Positions 23,045-33,440 of a stretch of 64,000 nucleotides of DNA are shown piece by piece; within the stretch, counting starts at the first letter, position 1, and each line of letters begins with the position of its first letter. Both the position numbers and the translations under genes were made by a program. This DNA comes from Diphasiastrum complanatum. Its lineage: Eukaryota; Streptophyta; Lycopodiopsida; Lycopodiales; Lycopodiaceae. The notes below the pieces were generated by a model. The model searched no databases and was not told where the DNA came from. It saw only the letters and a list, made by a program, of their open reading frames with translations. The stretch covers positions 15,798,600 through 15,862,599 of the forward strand of contig CM055100.1 in the NCBI GenBank assembly GCA_029204225.1, written 5' to 3'.

Positions 23045-24538
23045 ATGGCTAGGACCAAATCCATTGTCCGTGCCATAACCATTGTACAGCCATCCCATTC
23101 TCGTGTTCTCCCTGGTACTGGCCGTAGGCGTGGCAGGAAGCAGGCCTGGCTGAGGGAGATCAAAAAACTCTAGAGATCAACCAAATTGTTGATCCCTAGA
23201 GCTCCTTTCGGCCGATCTGTACGGAGTGTCACTCTGTCACTTGGGCTGGATGTTCGTTTTGCCGTAACAGCTATGCAGGCCTTGCAAGGTGCTATAGAAG
23301 ATTTTTTGGCCCAGTTTTTTGAGGATACTTGTCTTTTGGCAGTGCATGGTAAACATGTCACCATCATGCCAAAGGATTTCGTCATTCTCAAAAGGCTTTG
23401 GGACAGATATTCTGGTCTGCATGTTGATAATGCCAGCACCTCCAGAGACCTGCCTCTGGATAGAACCGATTTGCCTACTACCTCTGGGAGGAAGAGAAAG
23501 CAGCCTGTCCCCAAGAAGTCTGAATCTTGAAGGCCAGCTGCTTCCCTTCCTCCTAGAAGTATCCTGGCCAAGAGACCTCGTGTCTTCCTGAGCTCTGACT
23601 CAGATGCTGAAAAATCTGACTCAGATCGTGAATCTTCACCCCTTCCTCCTCCTGTTATTCGTCCAGCTCCTCAGCATGTTTCATCACCAAAAGTGTTGAT
23701 TACCCAAGAGGAGCTAGACAAAATAACAAAGAAATCTATAAATATTGTTTCCACTTCTGTTTCTGCTCTTGTACATAATCTTTTTGTGAGAATTCCATAC
23801 GATCCAGCCCAGGTTTTTTTTATTCTTACCATTATAATCAATATGAGGCCTACGTAGCTAACAAAATTGATCTTCTCGGCAACTTTTTTGATTTTTTTCT
23901 TCCAGATACACGTAGAAGCTTTAGATTAGGTCCCAAATTCTGTGCCGAGCTAAAAGATAAGACCTCAAAAATTTCAGATGTAATAGTAGAGGCCGGAGTT
24001 TCTTTTTTGCAGAATAGTATTAGTTTCGATTCCCATGGTACAATTTTGTTGTTAGTCCATTTTTCATGGGAGCTGTAAAGACGAAAGAAGCCAATTTTGA
24101 GAAGGCTGTCTATTTTATCGAATGTAGTCCTATGGCGAGATTCTATTTGATTTCATATGAAAATAAGTAAGGATTACTCTTTTGTCTTTGTTGCTTTAAT
24201 TTGGATTGTTGCATGCTTCATTGCTTTAATAAGTAAAGAATTTTTTCAGAAATATAAATTTATCGATATTTATATTTTGGTTGTTGCAGTCGGCATTGGA
24301 GTTTGATTTGCATAGAAAATTTGATATTCCTTCCTTATTTATCCTTATTTGGTTGTTGCAGTCGGCATTGGAGTTTGTAAAGATAAATAAGGAAGAAATA
24401 TCAAATTTTCTATGTGTAAAATTAAACGCAGCTGCAAATACACATAAAGAATTTGATTCTCTACTTCATGATGCCGTTCGGGAAATACCGACAACGACAA
24501 CTTCAATTGGAGAGATAACTATTAAATCTCTCTCAAGG
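23045..24538 (+). pseudogene. Histone H3-fold fusion gene, decayed
   Basis: ATG at 23045 (second of two adjacent ATGs) was chosen because it gives the H3-like start MARTK. The tail is short (about 25 residues less than H3) and basic (GRRRGRK), then WLREIKKL-[TAG]-RSTKLLIPRAPFGRSVR, LDVRFAV, QALQGAIEDFLAQFFEDT and HGKHVTIMPKD. This covers the whole H3 fold with nearly half of residues identical to H3 and no gaps. The TAG (23171) replaces the conserved Gln of REIRKYQKST. The frame continues to TGA (23528), and reopens in the same frame with LAKRPRVFLSSDSDAEKSDS and a Pro-rich stretch. A T-run frameshift (23813-23821) leads into ANKIDLLGNFFDFFLPDTRR, then GAVKTKEANFEKAVYFIECS to a donor at 24167. 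A further exon is 24362-24538 (SALEFVKINKEEISNFLC). The extension matches nothing I know. Confidence 0.68.
24276..24412. repeat. Direct plus inverted repeat (template-switch duplication)
   Basis: The 3' splice site and exon start (TTGCAGTCGGCATTGGAGTT) occur twice, at 24285 and 24357. Between and after them, ATAGAAAATTTGATATT.CTTCCTTATTTATC (about 24314-24347) is the inverted complement of the exon sequence at 24378-24411. The arrangement looks like one local copy-and-flip event, leaving a decoy splice acceptor. Confidence 0.75.
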
Positions 24539-24849
24539 TATATTCAATTTATCTCTGATATGCATGTATTCTTTTTTTAATTCAAATGTATCGGCATAGC
24601 ATAAATAAAATTTCTATCATAATATTACTAATTTTCGTTCTATATATGCAGTGTGTACACACTCCAATCTTCTTCCACCTCAACACATGTCAAAATGACA
24701 TCATTGTATATAATTTCAATATTTTCTGGTTTTGAATGTCCACTGGCTTCCAAGTCTTAATCGAGTGGCACCCATTTACCTTTATTTTTTTTCATCTTTG
24801 ATAATAGAAGCATAAGCTCGACATTTGTTTTTCAATTTGATAACAGAAG

Positions 24850-25101
24850 CACATGAAAGACATTTTAAGTCTGTATTCTATTTCTCCATCTGATCTTTTG
24901 CCCCAGCCTTCATCCATAAGTTCAGATAATAAACTATCTGATAAATTTTTTCATACAAACATCGTTGGGGTTTTGTGTACATTGACACTTGAAAAGAAAT
25001 CCACAAATATATTCAAGGAAATAAACCAACTCAATCTGACTGTTTTTGATCCCGTGCTCATTTTTAATGCACCCATAATCCATTATCATCTGTCTCGTTG
25101 A
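24850..25101 (+). other. Possible further exon or ORF, unknown
   Basis: An open frame beginning MKDILSLYSISPSDLLPQPS and ending PVLIFNAPIIHYHLSR lies downstream of the H3-fusion exons. It could be a 3' exon of that gene, or chance. It is preceded by a small duplication (GATAATAGAAGCA and GATAACAGAAGCACA). Confidence 0.25.
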
Positions 25102-25622
25102 ATAGAAGCACATAGTCGATTGAGGAGCACGGCTTCCTTGATGGCGCCATTCGTAATATACATGCAAAAATCTGAAACAATGAACTACAAATCTGAAAAT
25201 TTCCGTATACAAAAAGCCATGAATATGAGAAAAACTGTTGGTGAAAATTTGAAACACTGATCTATTTGGTGCCACAAATTAACTCTGATTAACCCTGTGA
25301 ACCATGGTTTGACAATGCATATACATTAATGGTACATCGATTTTCTCATCTCAACCATCTGTCATATTTATTTTCAATATTTTTCGGTCTCTTCGGGCAG
25401 TGATGAGCTAGAAGGGCAGGCCTCATCAACCAATAGCATTTCCACATGCTGCCTGACGAAACAACAATATATTTAAAAAGATTTTATTTTATTTATATTT
25501 GGAAAATTCTACGTTATGTAGAACCTCGAAGCTAAGGTTTCAATTGGTCTACATGGCAACGAAAATAAGAAAAAAGAAAAGCATCTTTTTCGAAGGCCCT
25601 CGTCGGGCTCTAAGTTTCTCTA

Positions 25623-26575
25623 ATGGCCAAAGCGATTAAATCCAAGGATGTTGTTAAGTGGCAAGAAGCTATGGAAAGCGAGTACAACTCACTTTTGACG
25701 AATCAGACCTGGACACTAGTTGACTTCTTCATTCACAAGAGAGTTATTGACAACAAGTGGATCTTCAAGAAGAAGATCAACTTTGATGGTTCCATTGCCA
25801 AATGTAAAACACGGCTGGTGGCTAAAAGATTCACTCAAGTCCGAGTGATAATCAAGAAATTTTCAGTCATGTCATCAAGATGCAGTCAATCAAGACTCTG
25901 ATTGCATTAGCAGCCGTGGAAGACCTCAAAATACACCAAATGGATGTCAAGACAACATTTCTTTATGGCAATGTCGAAGAGGAGTTGTACACCTTCCAAC
26001 CGGAAAGATTCGAAGTCAAAGGCCAAGAGCACAACTGTGCAAGCTGCACAAAGCAATCTACGGTCTGAAACAGGCCGCAAGAGCATGGTTCGATAGAATC
26101 AACTCTTATCTCATTCAATTGGAATTTGCAAACAATTCAGCTAACTGTAATGTTTATTCAAAGCATATAGGCACCAATTCAGTTCACATAGCTCTTTACG
26201 TAGATGATGCATTTATGTTGTCTAACGACACTTCTCTTCTGCACACTACTAAGAGTGATCTATCAAAGGAATTTGACATAACTGATTTGGGAGCTGTCCA
26301 TTCTTTGCTAGGAATTCACATTACTAGAAATAGACTTCAAAAGAAGATCTATCTTAGCCAGCAGACATATCTAAAAGGCATTTTAGAAAAGTTTCATATG
26401 TCTGATTGCAAACCAATTGATACCCCAATGGATCCAAGTATTGTATTGACTAAACCTACCAATGCTGATTCTGATAGTGAAGTACTCGACATAGCGAAGT
26501 ACACTTATCATTCACTAATAGGATCTTTGATGTATGCAATGTTGTGTACTAGACCAGATTTAGCACGCATAGAAT
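25623..26575 (+). pseudogene. Ty1/copia reverse transcriptase fragment
   Basis: RT domain in at least three frames: WQEAMESEYNSLLTNQTWTL, KWIFKKKINFDGSIAKCKTR, then IKTLIALAAVEDLKIHQMDV, then LHKAIYGLKQAARAWFDRIN. The catalytic LYVDDAFML box is at about 26191-26217. It ends abruptly after RPDLA (about 26570); RNase H is missing. A frameshift is near 25850. Best explained as a truncated insertion predating the Ty3 element to its right. Confidence 0.82.
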
Positions 26576-26774
26576 TGATATTGCATGTGTTCGTACATAT
26601 CGAATCAATGTGCAAACAACCAGGTCAAGGACTAGGAGTCATACTTGTGCTCGCTAAATCGATATCAGGTGTACAACCAAGGATATATGATTTTGTGGTG
26701 TGATAAATTTGGAGACAAGTTTTGTGCTCAGATTGAGTCATTTTTGCGATCCAGACTCATCTATGCAATAATGG

Positions 26775-27331
26775 TGTCATGTGCCATACCTCTCAATCCA
26801 AGCCAAGCAAGCTAGAACAAGGAGGCAACCACCACACCTATGTCGAAGAGAACCAAAGATGAAGAATAACCACAAGCTACCACAAAGCTCATATCAAGGT
26901 GAAGCTCAAGAGGAGATGGATTCCATAATAGAGAGTGAGGAGTACATGAATTCATGTGATGGTGCACATGAGACCTAGCAAGACCAAGATCCCAAGACTC
27001 ACATTCACAAAGGAGGAAGAAGAAATGAAACTCCCAGTTCTCTCAATTGCAAATGAGCCAAAAGATCCCAAAAGTGATGTCTCTTGCCTACTTATAGACA
27101 AGTCCCCTAACTTAACTAAACATAACTACCTTGAAGGATAGTTAGCCCTTGGTAAGCATTATTTAGCCTACATTGGGCCCTTAGTGGCCTATTATCATTA
27201 TTAATTTCATTGAAGGGCCTAAAGAGAGAACCGCCTTGTTCTTAAGGCTAATAGTTCCTTTTGGGCCTATAAAGCTTACAATGGATATTTTAAGGCATTG
27301 ATAGACATTGATGTACTAGAAGTCCATGACA
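26775..27331 (-). mobile_element. 3' LTR of the nested Ty3 element
   Basis: On the plus strand it begins TGTCATGTGCC and ends GTCCATGACA. It is followed by the complement of a polypurine tract (CTCCCCCTA), so it is the 3' LTR of a minus-strand element. Its last 219 bp recur at 35517-35734. Flanking 26770-26774 is AATGG, against AATGA after 35734: a likely 5-bp target duplication with one change. Confidence 0.75.
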
Positions 27332-28050
27332 CTCCCCCTACTTAAACATTTTTGTCCTAAAAAATGAAGACATCCACTTAATAGCTCTAGTAATACAGCT
27401 AAGTACTATCAATTGAGAATGTCATTCCCAACAACTTCATGGCAATAGTCATGGCCACTTTTGAATAAACGAGCTGTTGACCCAAGAATTGTCTTCATCA
27501 GGAAGGTTCTTCCAGTGAATTAGATATTCTTTGATGAGCTTCCCATTTTGCAATACCTTGTCCCGATATCCAACAATTTTGGCTGGTTCTAGAACCATAT
27601 TACTCTCAGGATCCAACGATGGTAGAGTAGCAGTTGCAGTTGAGTGTTCTCCTACTCCTCTTTAGAAGAGATACATGGAACACACGATGCATAGGGTCGT
27701 TGATGATAGATCCAGTTCGTAATTCAACTCTCCAATCTTCTTCACAATCTTGAAGGGCCCATAGAATCTCGGAGCCAACTTTTCGCTTTGAGTTTTCTTC
27801 AGCTTAGTTGCTTAACATGTTCCACCTTATTCACTTGACAAGGAATACATTCTTGCACATATGTGTATATAGCTTTCTTCATACCAGCCCATTTGAATAG
27901 CTTTCGGATGATTTGATATGTCTTCAAAATTCCACTATGCCCAGCACTTGGAGACGAGTGTAGCTCGTACAATACTTGTGGTATGAATTTGGATTTAGGG
28001 GCAATCACAACTCTAGAATTGTCATACAACAATATCATTAGGGGATATTA
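27332..28050 (-). pseudogene. Ty3 integrase zinc-binding domain and C-terminal chromodomain part
   Basis: Minus strand. ILLYDNSRVVIAPKSKFIPQ, ELHSSPSAGHSG and CIPCQVNKVEH form the HHCC zinc-binding domain (28038-27815). Next, with the whole DDE core deleted, comes EKLAPRFYGPFKIVKK (about 27790-27735) and a chromodomain-like EYLIHWKNLP (about 27530). A stop joins the two parts. Upstream polyprotein sequence lies beyond the foldback element at 30426 and higher. Confidence 0.78.
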
Positions 28051-28053
28051 GAA

Positions 28054-30425
28054 CTCAAAATGGGCCCTTTGTCAAGATGTTTTTTTTTTTGACTTTGCAC
28101 GCTTTCAACGCTTAAGTGGCCAATCAATGGTGTCCATCTGTGATGAACTGTAACAGTGGTGGACGAACGGAAATTGCTTTTGCCTTTCCCAGCCAAATTT
28201 TGGTGATTTTCAAAAATCCCACCAGGCAGTACAAACGATTGTGATTGGACCACAAATACTGCCCGAATACTCTTTTGTTGCCCGTATTTGTACACTCAAA
28301 GTTGATTTGACGTAAATAATTATAAACTGTAGTTAACTAATCCACGTAGTTTAGGAACTTCTTGTCATTCTTAGATATACCTCTCATTCTCTTTGTTCTC
28401 AATCATACTCAACTTCCATAGAGATATTTTGGACTAATGACGACATGCAATCGAAGACCAAGAGGAACCATTGATGCGGGCCATAGCAACTTGTTTGGTG
28501 CGGGCCATGCAATGTCCTAGTATCGGATCAGCGCGCATGTATACAGATCAACAGTGAGGCAATATAGGAGGCGCGCGCCGAACCGATAACCCGAGTATGA
28601 AAGTCGGCAGTCGATAGCGGATCAATGCGCAAGTGAGTATAGGCCATTGTTCGTTGTGTTAGATTTTTGGATTGAATCCGAGTCTTCATACTTTTCCCAT
28701 GTTGATCTTTGTTTTTTGGACGATCACACTTTGAAATCTTTGTAGATTAGAAGCGGTTGCCTCCACGCCAAAGGGAGAATCTAGAATATCCCCTTTGAAA
28801 ATTAGAATATTTCATTTAGTACCAAAGGCCATTCGCAAACCCAGTATCGGATCAGTGCGCGCGTAGAAAGTCAGCAGCTACAGAATGTAGGTCAGGCGCG
28901 TCGAACTGATATCAGACTAAAAAGGCGAAAGCTAGGCTATATTGGATGGGCGCGTGGGAGTCTGGAACAAGAATACCATGATTGGGTCAGGCGCACTAAA
29001 CCGATGTTGCCTGTTGTTAAAAAAAAAAAACGGTAACTTTTGAAAGACATCTCTGATTGAGACGCTTACAATGCCATTAGAAAGCCCTCAACGAGAGATT
29101 TTCAACAACGCCCAAGATGGCCTAGTTCCGAGCTACGGTTAAAGAGATATTCTCAGTCAAAGTTTTGGGCGGTAAAACAGTCAACGATCAACCTAATATC
29201 GGATCGGCACGCGGTTGACCAGTTTGACCCAGTCAAACCCTAAGGGCGCGCGCCGATCCAATATTAGGGTTTTCAATTTTTTTTTTTGGAAAAGGGCCCC
29301 AAAACTTTGACTGCCTATAACTTTTGAACCGTAACTCGGAATTAGGTCATTCTGGTGCCGTTGCGAAGCTCTCGTCGAGCTTCTCCCAAAAAAAAAAACA
29401 AAAAAAAAAAAAACCCTAATATTGGATCGGCGCACGCCCTTAGGGTTTGACCGGGTCAAACTGGTCAATCGTGTGTCGATCAGATATTAGGTTGACCGTT
29501 GACTATTTTACCACCCAAAATTTTGACTGAGAATATCTCTTTAACCGTAGCTCGGAACTAGTCATGTTGGGTGTTGTTGAAAAGCTCTCGTCGAGGGCTT
29601 TCTAATGGCATTTTGATCGTCTCAACTTGAGTTGTCTTTCAAAAGTTACCGTTTTTCAATATTAGTTCAACGCGCCCGACCCAATCGTGATATTCCTGTT
29701 CCGGACTCCCACGCGCCCATCCGATATAGCCTAGTTTCTGGCTTTTTTGTCTGATATCGGTTTGGCGCGCCCAACCTACATTCTGCAGCTACTGACTTGC
29801 TACGCGCACGCTAATCTAATATTGGGTCCGCGAATGGCTTGCATGAAGCAAACAGCACAGAGCTGTCCCAATGCAAGGAGGCCACCATGGAAATTCACCA
29901 ACACTTGTCCTCCACCACCACCTCCTAGGCCAAGGGGCACGCCACGTGACCCGCCATGACTGAAGGGTATCCGGATGATCTGTGCGCATGTTGAACCGAT
30001 ATTCGGGCGTGAAATTCAAATGTAAAGTTTTCTTTATTGCCATGTTAGTGCTTATGTAGATCAGAGTTTCAGAAATGATTGCTCTCATAAGTTTCTGTGA
30101 ACGTATCGTATCTCTAGGTACGGAATTCGGTGGCCATTATTTTTTACTGATAGACCATTCATTACTTTTAGGCGCAGGTACCATGCTGTAATATTATTAT
30201 TGGTGGACGTTTACAGCCCCGGATTATATGACAAATGTATGGCTGTTATTACAAGCACGCTTAACTAATTAATGCCTGAAGTTAGAGCTAGTTTTAATCA
30301 CAGCAGTTAGAATACGGGCAGTACCGGAAACTCAAAAAATGGCAACCAAACGGTACCAGTTTTCATTCTCTCTCTACCTACCCTCTCTCTAAAGTCAAAT
30401 TTCTTAAAAGGCCCATTTTGAGCCC
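28054..30425. mobile_element. 2.4-kb foldback DNA element inserted in Ty3
   Basis: It interrupts the Ty3 polyprotein between the linker after RNase H (30426 onward) and the integrase zinc finger (below 28050). Its ends are inverted repeats: CTCAAAATGGGCCCTTTG at 28054 and the complement of 30403-30425. Internally, about 28830-29275 and 29395-29845 are long inverted arms around a central poly-A/poly-T-flanked spacer. The arms share, in reverse order, GGCCATTCGC, AAAGATATTCTCAG, GTTTGACC and CCTAATATTGGATCGG. No transposase is encoded. It carries 16 copies of an 18-nt motif. A target duplication was not found. Confidence 0.82.
28519..30003. repeat. Sixteen copies of an 18-nt bipartite motif in the foldback element
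   Basis: Consensus AATATCGGATCGGCGCGC, always 18 nt with RATAT(C/T)(G) at one end and GCGC at the other. Plus: 28519, 28613, 28843, 28937, 29195, 29418, 29658, 29753. Minus (leftmost base): 28573, 28896, 28991, 29248, 29471, 29711, 29806, 29986. The motif copies pair across the two arms, but several lie outside the well-paired part. Confidence 0.85.
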
Positions 30426-33420
30426 AAATTTTTTCTAGTGTTGTCCTTGTTTCCTATAACAAGGATGAATATCTGAATTAGAGTCGTGAGATTGCTCCCA
30501 AATCTCTTTCAAGTCTGGATCTCCATATATTACGCTTGAATATCTCTTATCCAATCTGCACTTAATTCAGTTATTGAGGAAATTGTGTTGAATCTCAAAT
30601 TTGACCACAACATTTTGTGCTCCTCCATCAAAGGCCAATCCAAGATTTCATTCTGGTGTTCTCCCAAATAAGTTGCATATTCCTCTAAAGATTTTGAAGA
30701 TGCATTCATCTGTGAAGACCATATCCCTGATAACGCATCTGCAACCACATTGTCCTTTCCTTTAAGATATTCAATGTTAAAATCATAAGATTGAACCTGT
30801 GACAACCATCTCTTCTGCTTATCATTCAATTGCTTTTGGCTCAAGAAATATTTCAAACTATGATGGTCACTTTTAATCAAAAATTTAGAACCATATAAAT
30901 AGTGTTGCCATTTCTTGAGGGCATGCACAATTGTCAAGATCTCCTTATCATGAGTAGGATAGTATGCTTCCTTGTCAGTAAGTTTCCTACTTTTATAGGC
31001 AATGACTCCATCTAATTGACTCAAAATAGCTCCCAACCATGTGCCACTGGCATCCACTGTAACCATGAAAGGTAAGTTAAAGTTGGGTTGCACTAGTAAA
31101 GGAGCCGTTACCAACGATTCCTTAAGAGCTTCGAAAGCCATATGAGTTTTCTCGTTCCATTCAAACTTATCCTTTCTCAGAAGATGGGTAAGCGGTGCTA
31201 CCACTTTTGAGAAGAATGAATCTTCTATAATAGGACGCTAAACCCAGGATTCCTCTCAATTCTCTAACGCTGTTAGGTGAATTCCAATTCTTGATTTGCC
31301 TCAATCTTCTTCTGGTCCACCTTGATTCCCTCCTTGGACACAATGTGTCCCAAGTATTCCACCTCATCTCGAGCGAATTCACATTTGGTTATCTTTGCAA
31401 ACAACTTGTATTCTTGAAGAATACTTAAAACTGTATTCAAATGTTTCGCATGCTCTTCCATGTTCCTGCTATATATCAGGATGTCGTCAAAGAATACTAG
31501 CACAAACAAATAAAGATAAGGTTCAAAAATCCGATTCATAAGGGCCTGAAAAGTGGCATGAGCATTAGTTTCTCCAAAAGGCATAACTTTGAATTCACAA
31601 TGTTCCCTATCAGTTTGGAAAGCTGTTTTATGTTGATCCTCTTCTTTGACCTTAATTTGATGGTATCTTGAACATAGATCTATTTTGTAAAAGACGCTGG
31701 CTCCCTTTAAAGCATCCAACAAATCATTCAACCTAGGAATTGGATATCTGTTTTTGATGGTCACTTTGTTAAGAGCTCAATAATCAATACACATCCTGAA
31801 CGCTCCATCTTTCTTCTTAACCAGTAACACAGGAGAGGCAAAAGGTGATTTACTTCGAACAATAAATTTTTGTGAAAGTAACTTCTGGACCTGTTCATGG
31901 ACTTCTTCTTTTTCAGCCCTTGATAGTTTGTAAGGTGGTAAATTGACTGGTTTAGTCCCCGATTCCAATTCAATAGGATGGTCCACAAATCTGGCAGGAG
32001 GTTCACCTTTGGGTAACTGATTAGCAAACACATCGGAAAATTTACCCAATATCTTCCAAATCTTTGGATCTTTCATGATTTGTTTTACCTTGGCCAATGG
32101 TTTTGTTTTGACTTCCTTGACTTGTCGCTCAACTTCTTCGATCCTGAGCACAAACATTTCCACATTTGATCTAGACAGCCTTTGAGCCTTCTCCACAAAA
32201 ATCAGCTGCAAAGTTGAACGTTGTTGAGTAGATTGAACGCTATTAGTTCAAATTGGCATTCTCCTTGTCTAAAGCTCATCAATCCTTGATCGAAGTTGAT
32301 TGTCACATTTCCCAAGGTCTTAAGCCATTCCACTCCTAGTATAACATCAATTGGGCCCAGCTCCATAATATGGAAACTCGTTTTAAGAGTGTAATCCTCG
32401 ATTTGCAAGTTCACCACTGGGGTGATGTTATTACAAGGGATGGTTACTCCATTGGCAATTTGTACTCTCATCTTATCACAATGATCCAAAGATGCTAAAC
32501 TGCAGCTTCGTAATGACCTACTCTTAAAGAAGTTATGCATACTACCACTATTTATTAAACAAAATACTTTCCTTCCATTAATAAATGCTTACACACGAAA
32601 GGTTTGTTAGAATAAGATCCATTAAAAGCATTTAGAGATATGCTCAATAGTTCAACTTTTTGATTCCTCCTAATGGATCTTTCCTGCTATCTGTGGTGTT
32701 TAGATGGTTTGGTGATTCCTCATCAGATGAGGTGTCTTCTTTTCCTTCATTACTTTGCAGTGGCTCAGTGTCGATGAGATTCTCTGAAAAAGTGCTAATA
32801 TCGTCTTTGTCATCTTCAACAATCAAGGAAATCCCTGCAAACTTAGATTTGTCACACTTATGCCCTAGTTTCCATTTTTACTTACAAGTGAAACATAAGC
32901 CTTGTTGCCGCAGTTGATCTATCTCGGCCTTTGATCTGACAATTTTCACCTCTGGCTTGGCCTCCATGTTGCTCACTTGTTTCTTACCACTATTCCTCCT
33001 ATCAGCTTCTTTAATTGTCGGGTACTGGAGGATTGTGCTCCTTTCCTTATCATGTCGACGAATATCAGAATTCCTCTCAGCTTTCCGTCCATTAACTTCA
33101 TATTGGGGTGCTAGGCTTACGAACCTTTCAAAATGAAGAAATTGACAAAAATTTACAGCAAAAAGAAACTTCAAAATTGAAGTTTTGAAGTGCTTCTAAG
33201 TCACCAAGAAATACAAATTTTTTTTTCTAGAATTCTAGCAAATCGAACCTAGCTTCACTAATCAAATTAAAAATAACAAATAAAGTTATATGCAAAAAAA
33301 TGAGTCTGAACAGACCTGAAAATTCAAAAGCTAGAAATTAGCAAAAAGAAAACTACAAAAGCAATAAGCTCTTCAAATGAAATGAGATTCATGTTGAATC
33401 AAATGATTATTGGATCTTAA
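30426..33420 (-). pseudogene. Ty3 gag, protease, RT and RNase H
   Basis: Minus strand, 5' part on the right. Gag zinc knuckle QGLCFTCK-stop-KWKLGHKC (about 32900-32850). Protease LINSGSMHNF (about 32560), with Asn for the catalytic Asp, then GPIDVILGVEWLKTLGNVTI. RT with [49 protein letters not shown] and the catalytic [11 protein letters not shown] (about 31494-31462). RNase H with MVTVDASGTWLGAILSQLD, DKEAYYPTHDKEILTIVHAL and KGKDNVVADALS. RT and RNase H are nearly complete but carry one frame change (about 31280). Same lineage as the remnant at 6.1-7.3 kb. Confidence 0.85.
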
Positions 33421-33432
33421 GCTCTGATACCA
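33421..33432 (-). other. Primer-binding site of the nested Ty3
   Basis: GCTCTGATACCA on the plus strand, complement of the initiator-Met tRNA PBS. Next comes TGTCA (33437-33441), which looks like the start of the 5' LTR, but copia sequence follows at once. Confidence 0.75.
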
Positions 33433-33440
33433 CAAATGTC

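Noticed and set aside
23045-23530. H3-like domain as a centromeric CENH3
   Set aside because: The loop between helices 1 and 2 (LSLGLDVRF) has the same length as in canonical H3, whereas plant CENH3 has a longer one, and the C-terminus runs into a long extension. The conserved MARTK start alone does not distinguish.
21960-23540. Alternative genetic code with UAG = Gln
   Set aside because: Both host genes in the window stop at TAG, and the same pseudogenes also carry TGA codons and frameshifts. Decay explains all of them.
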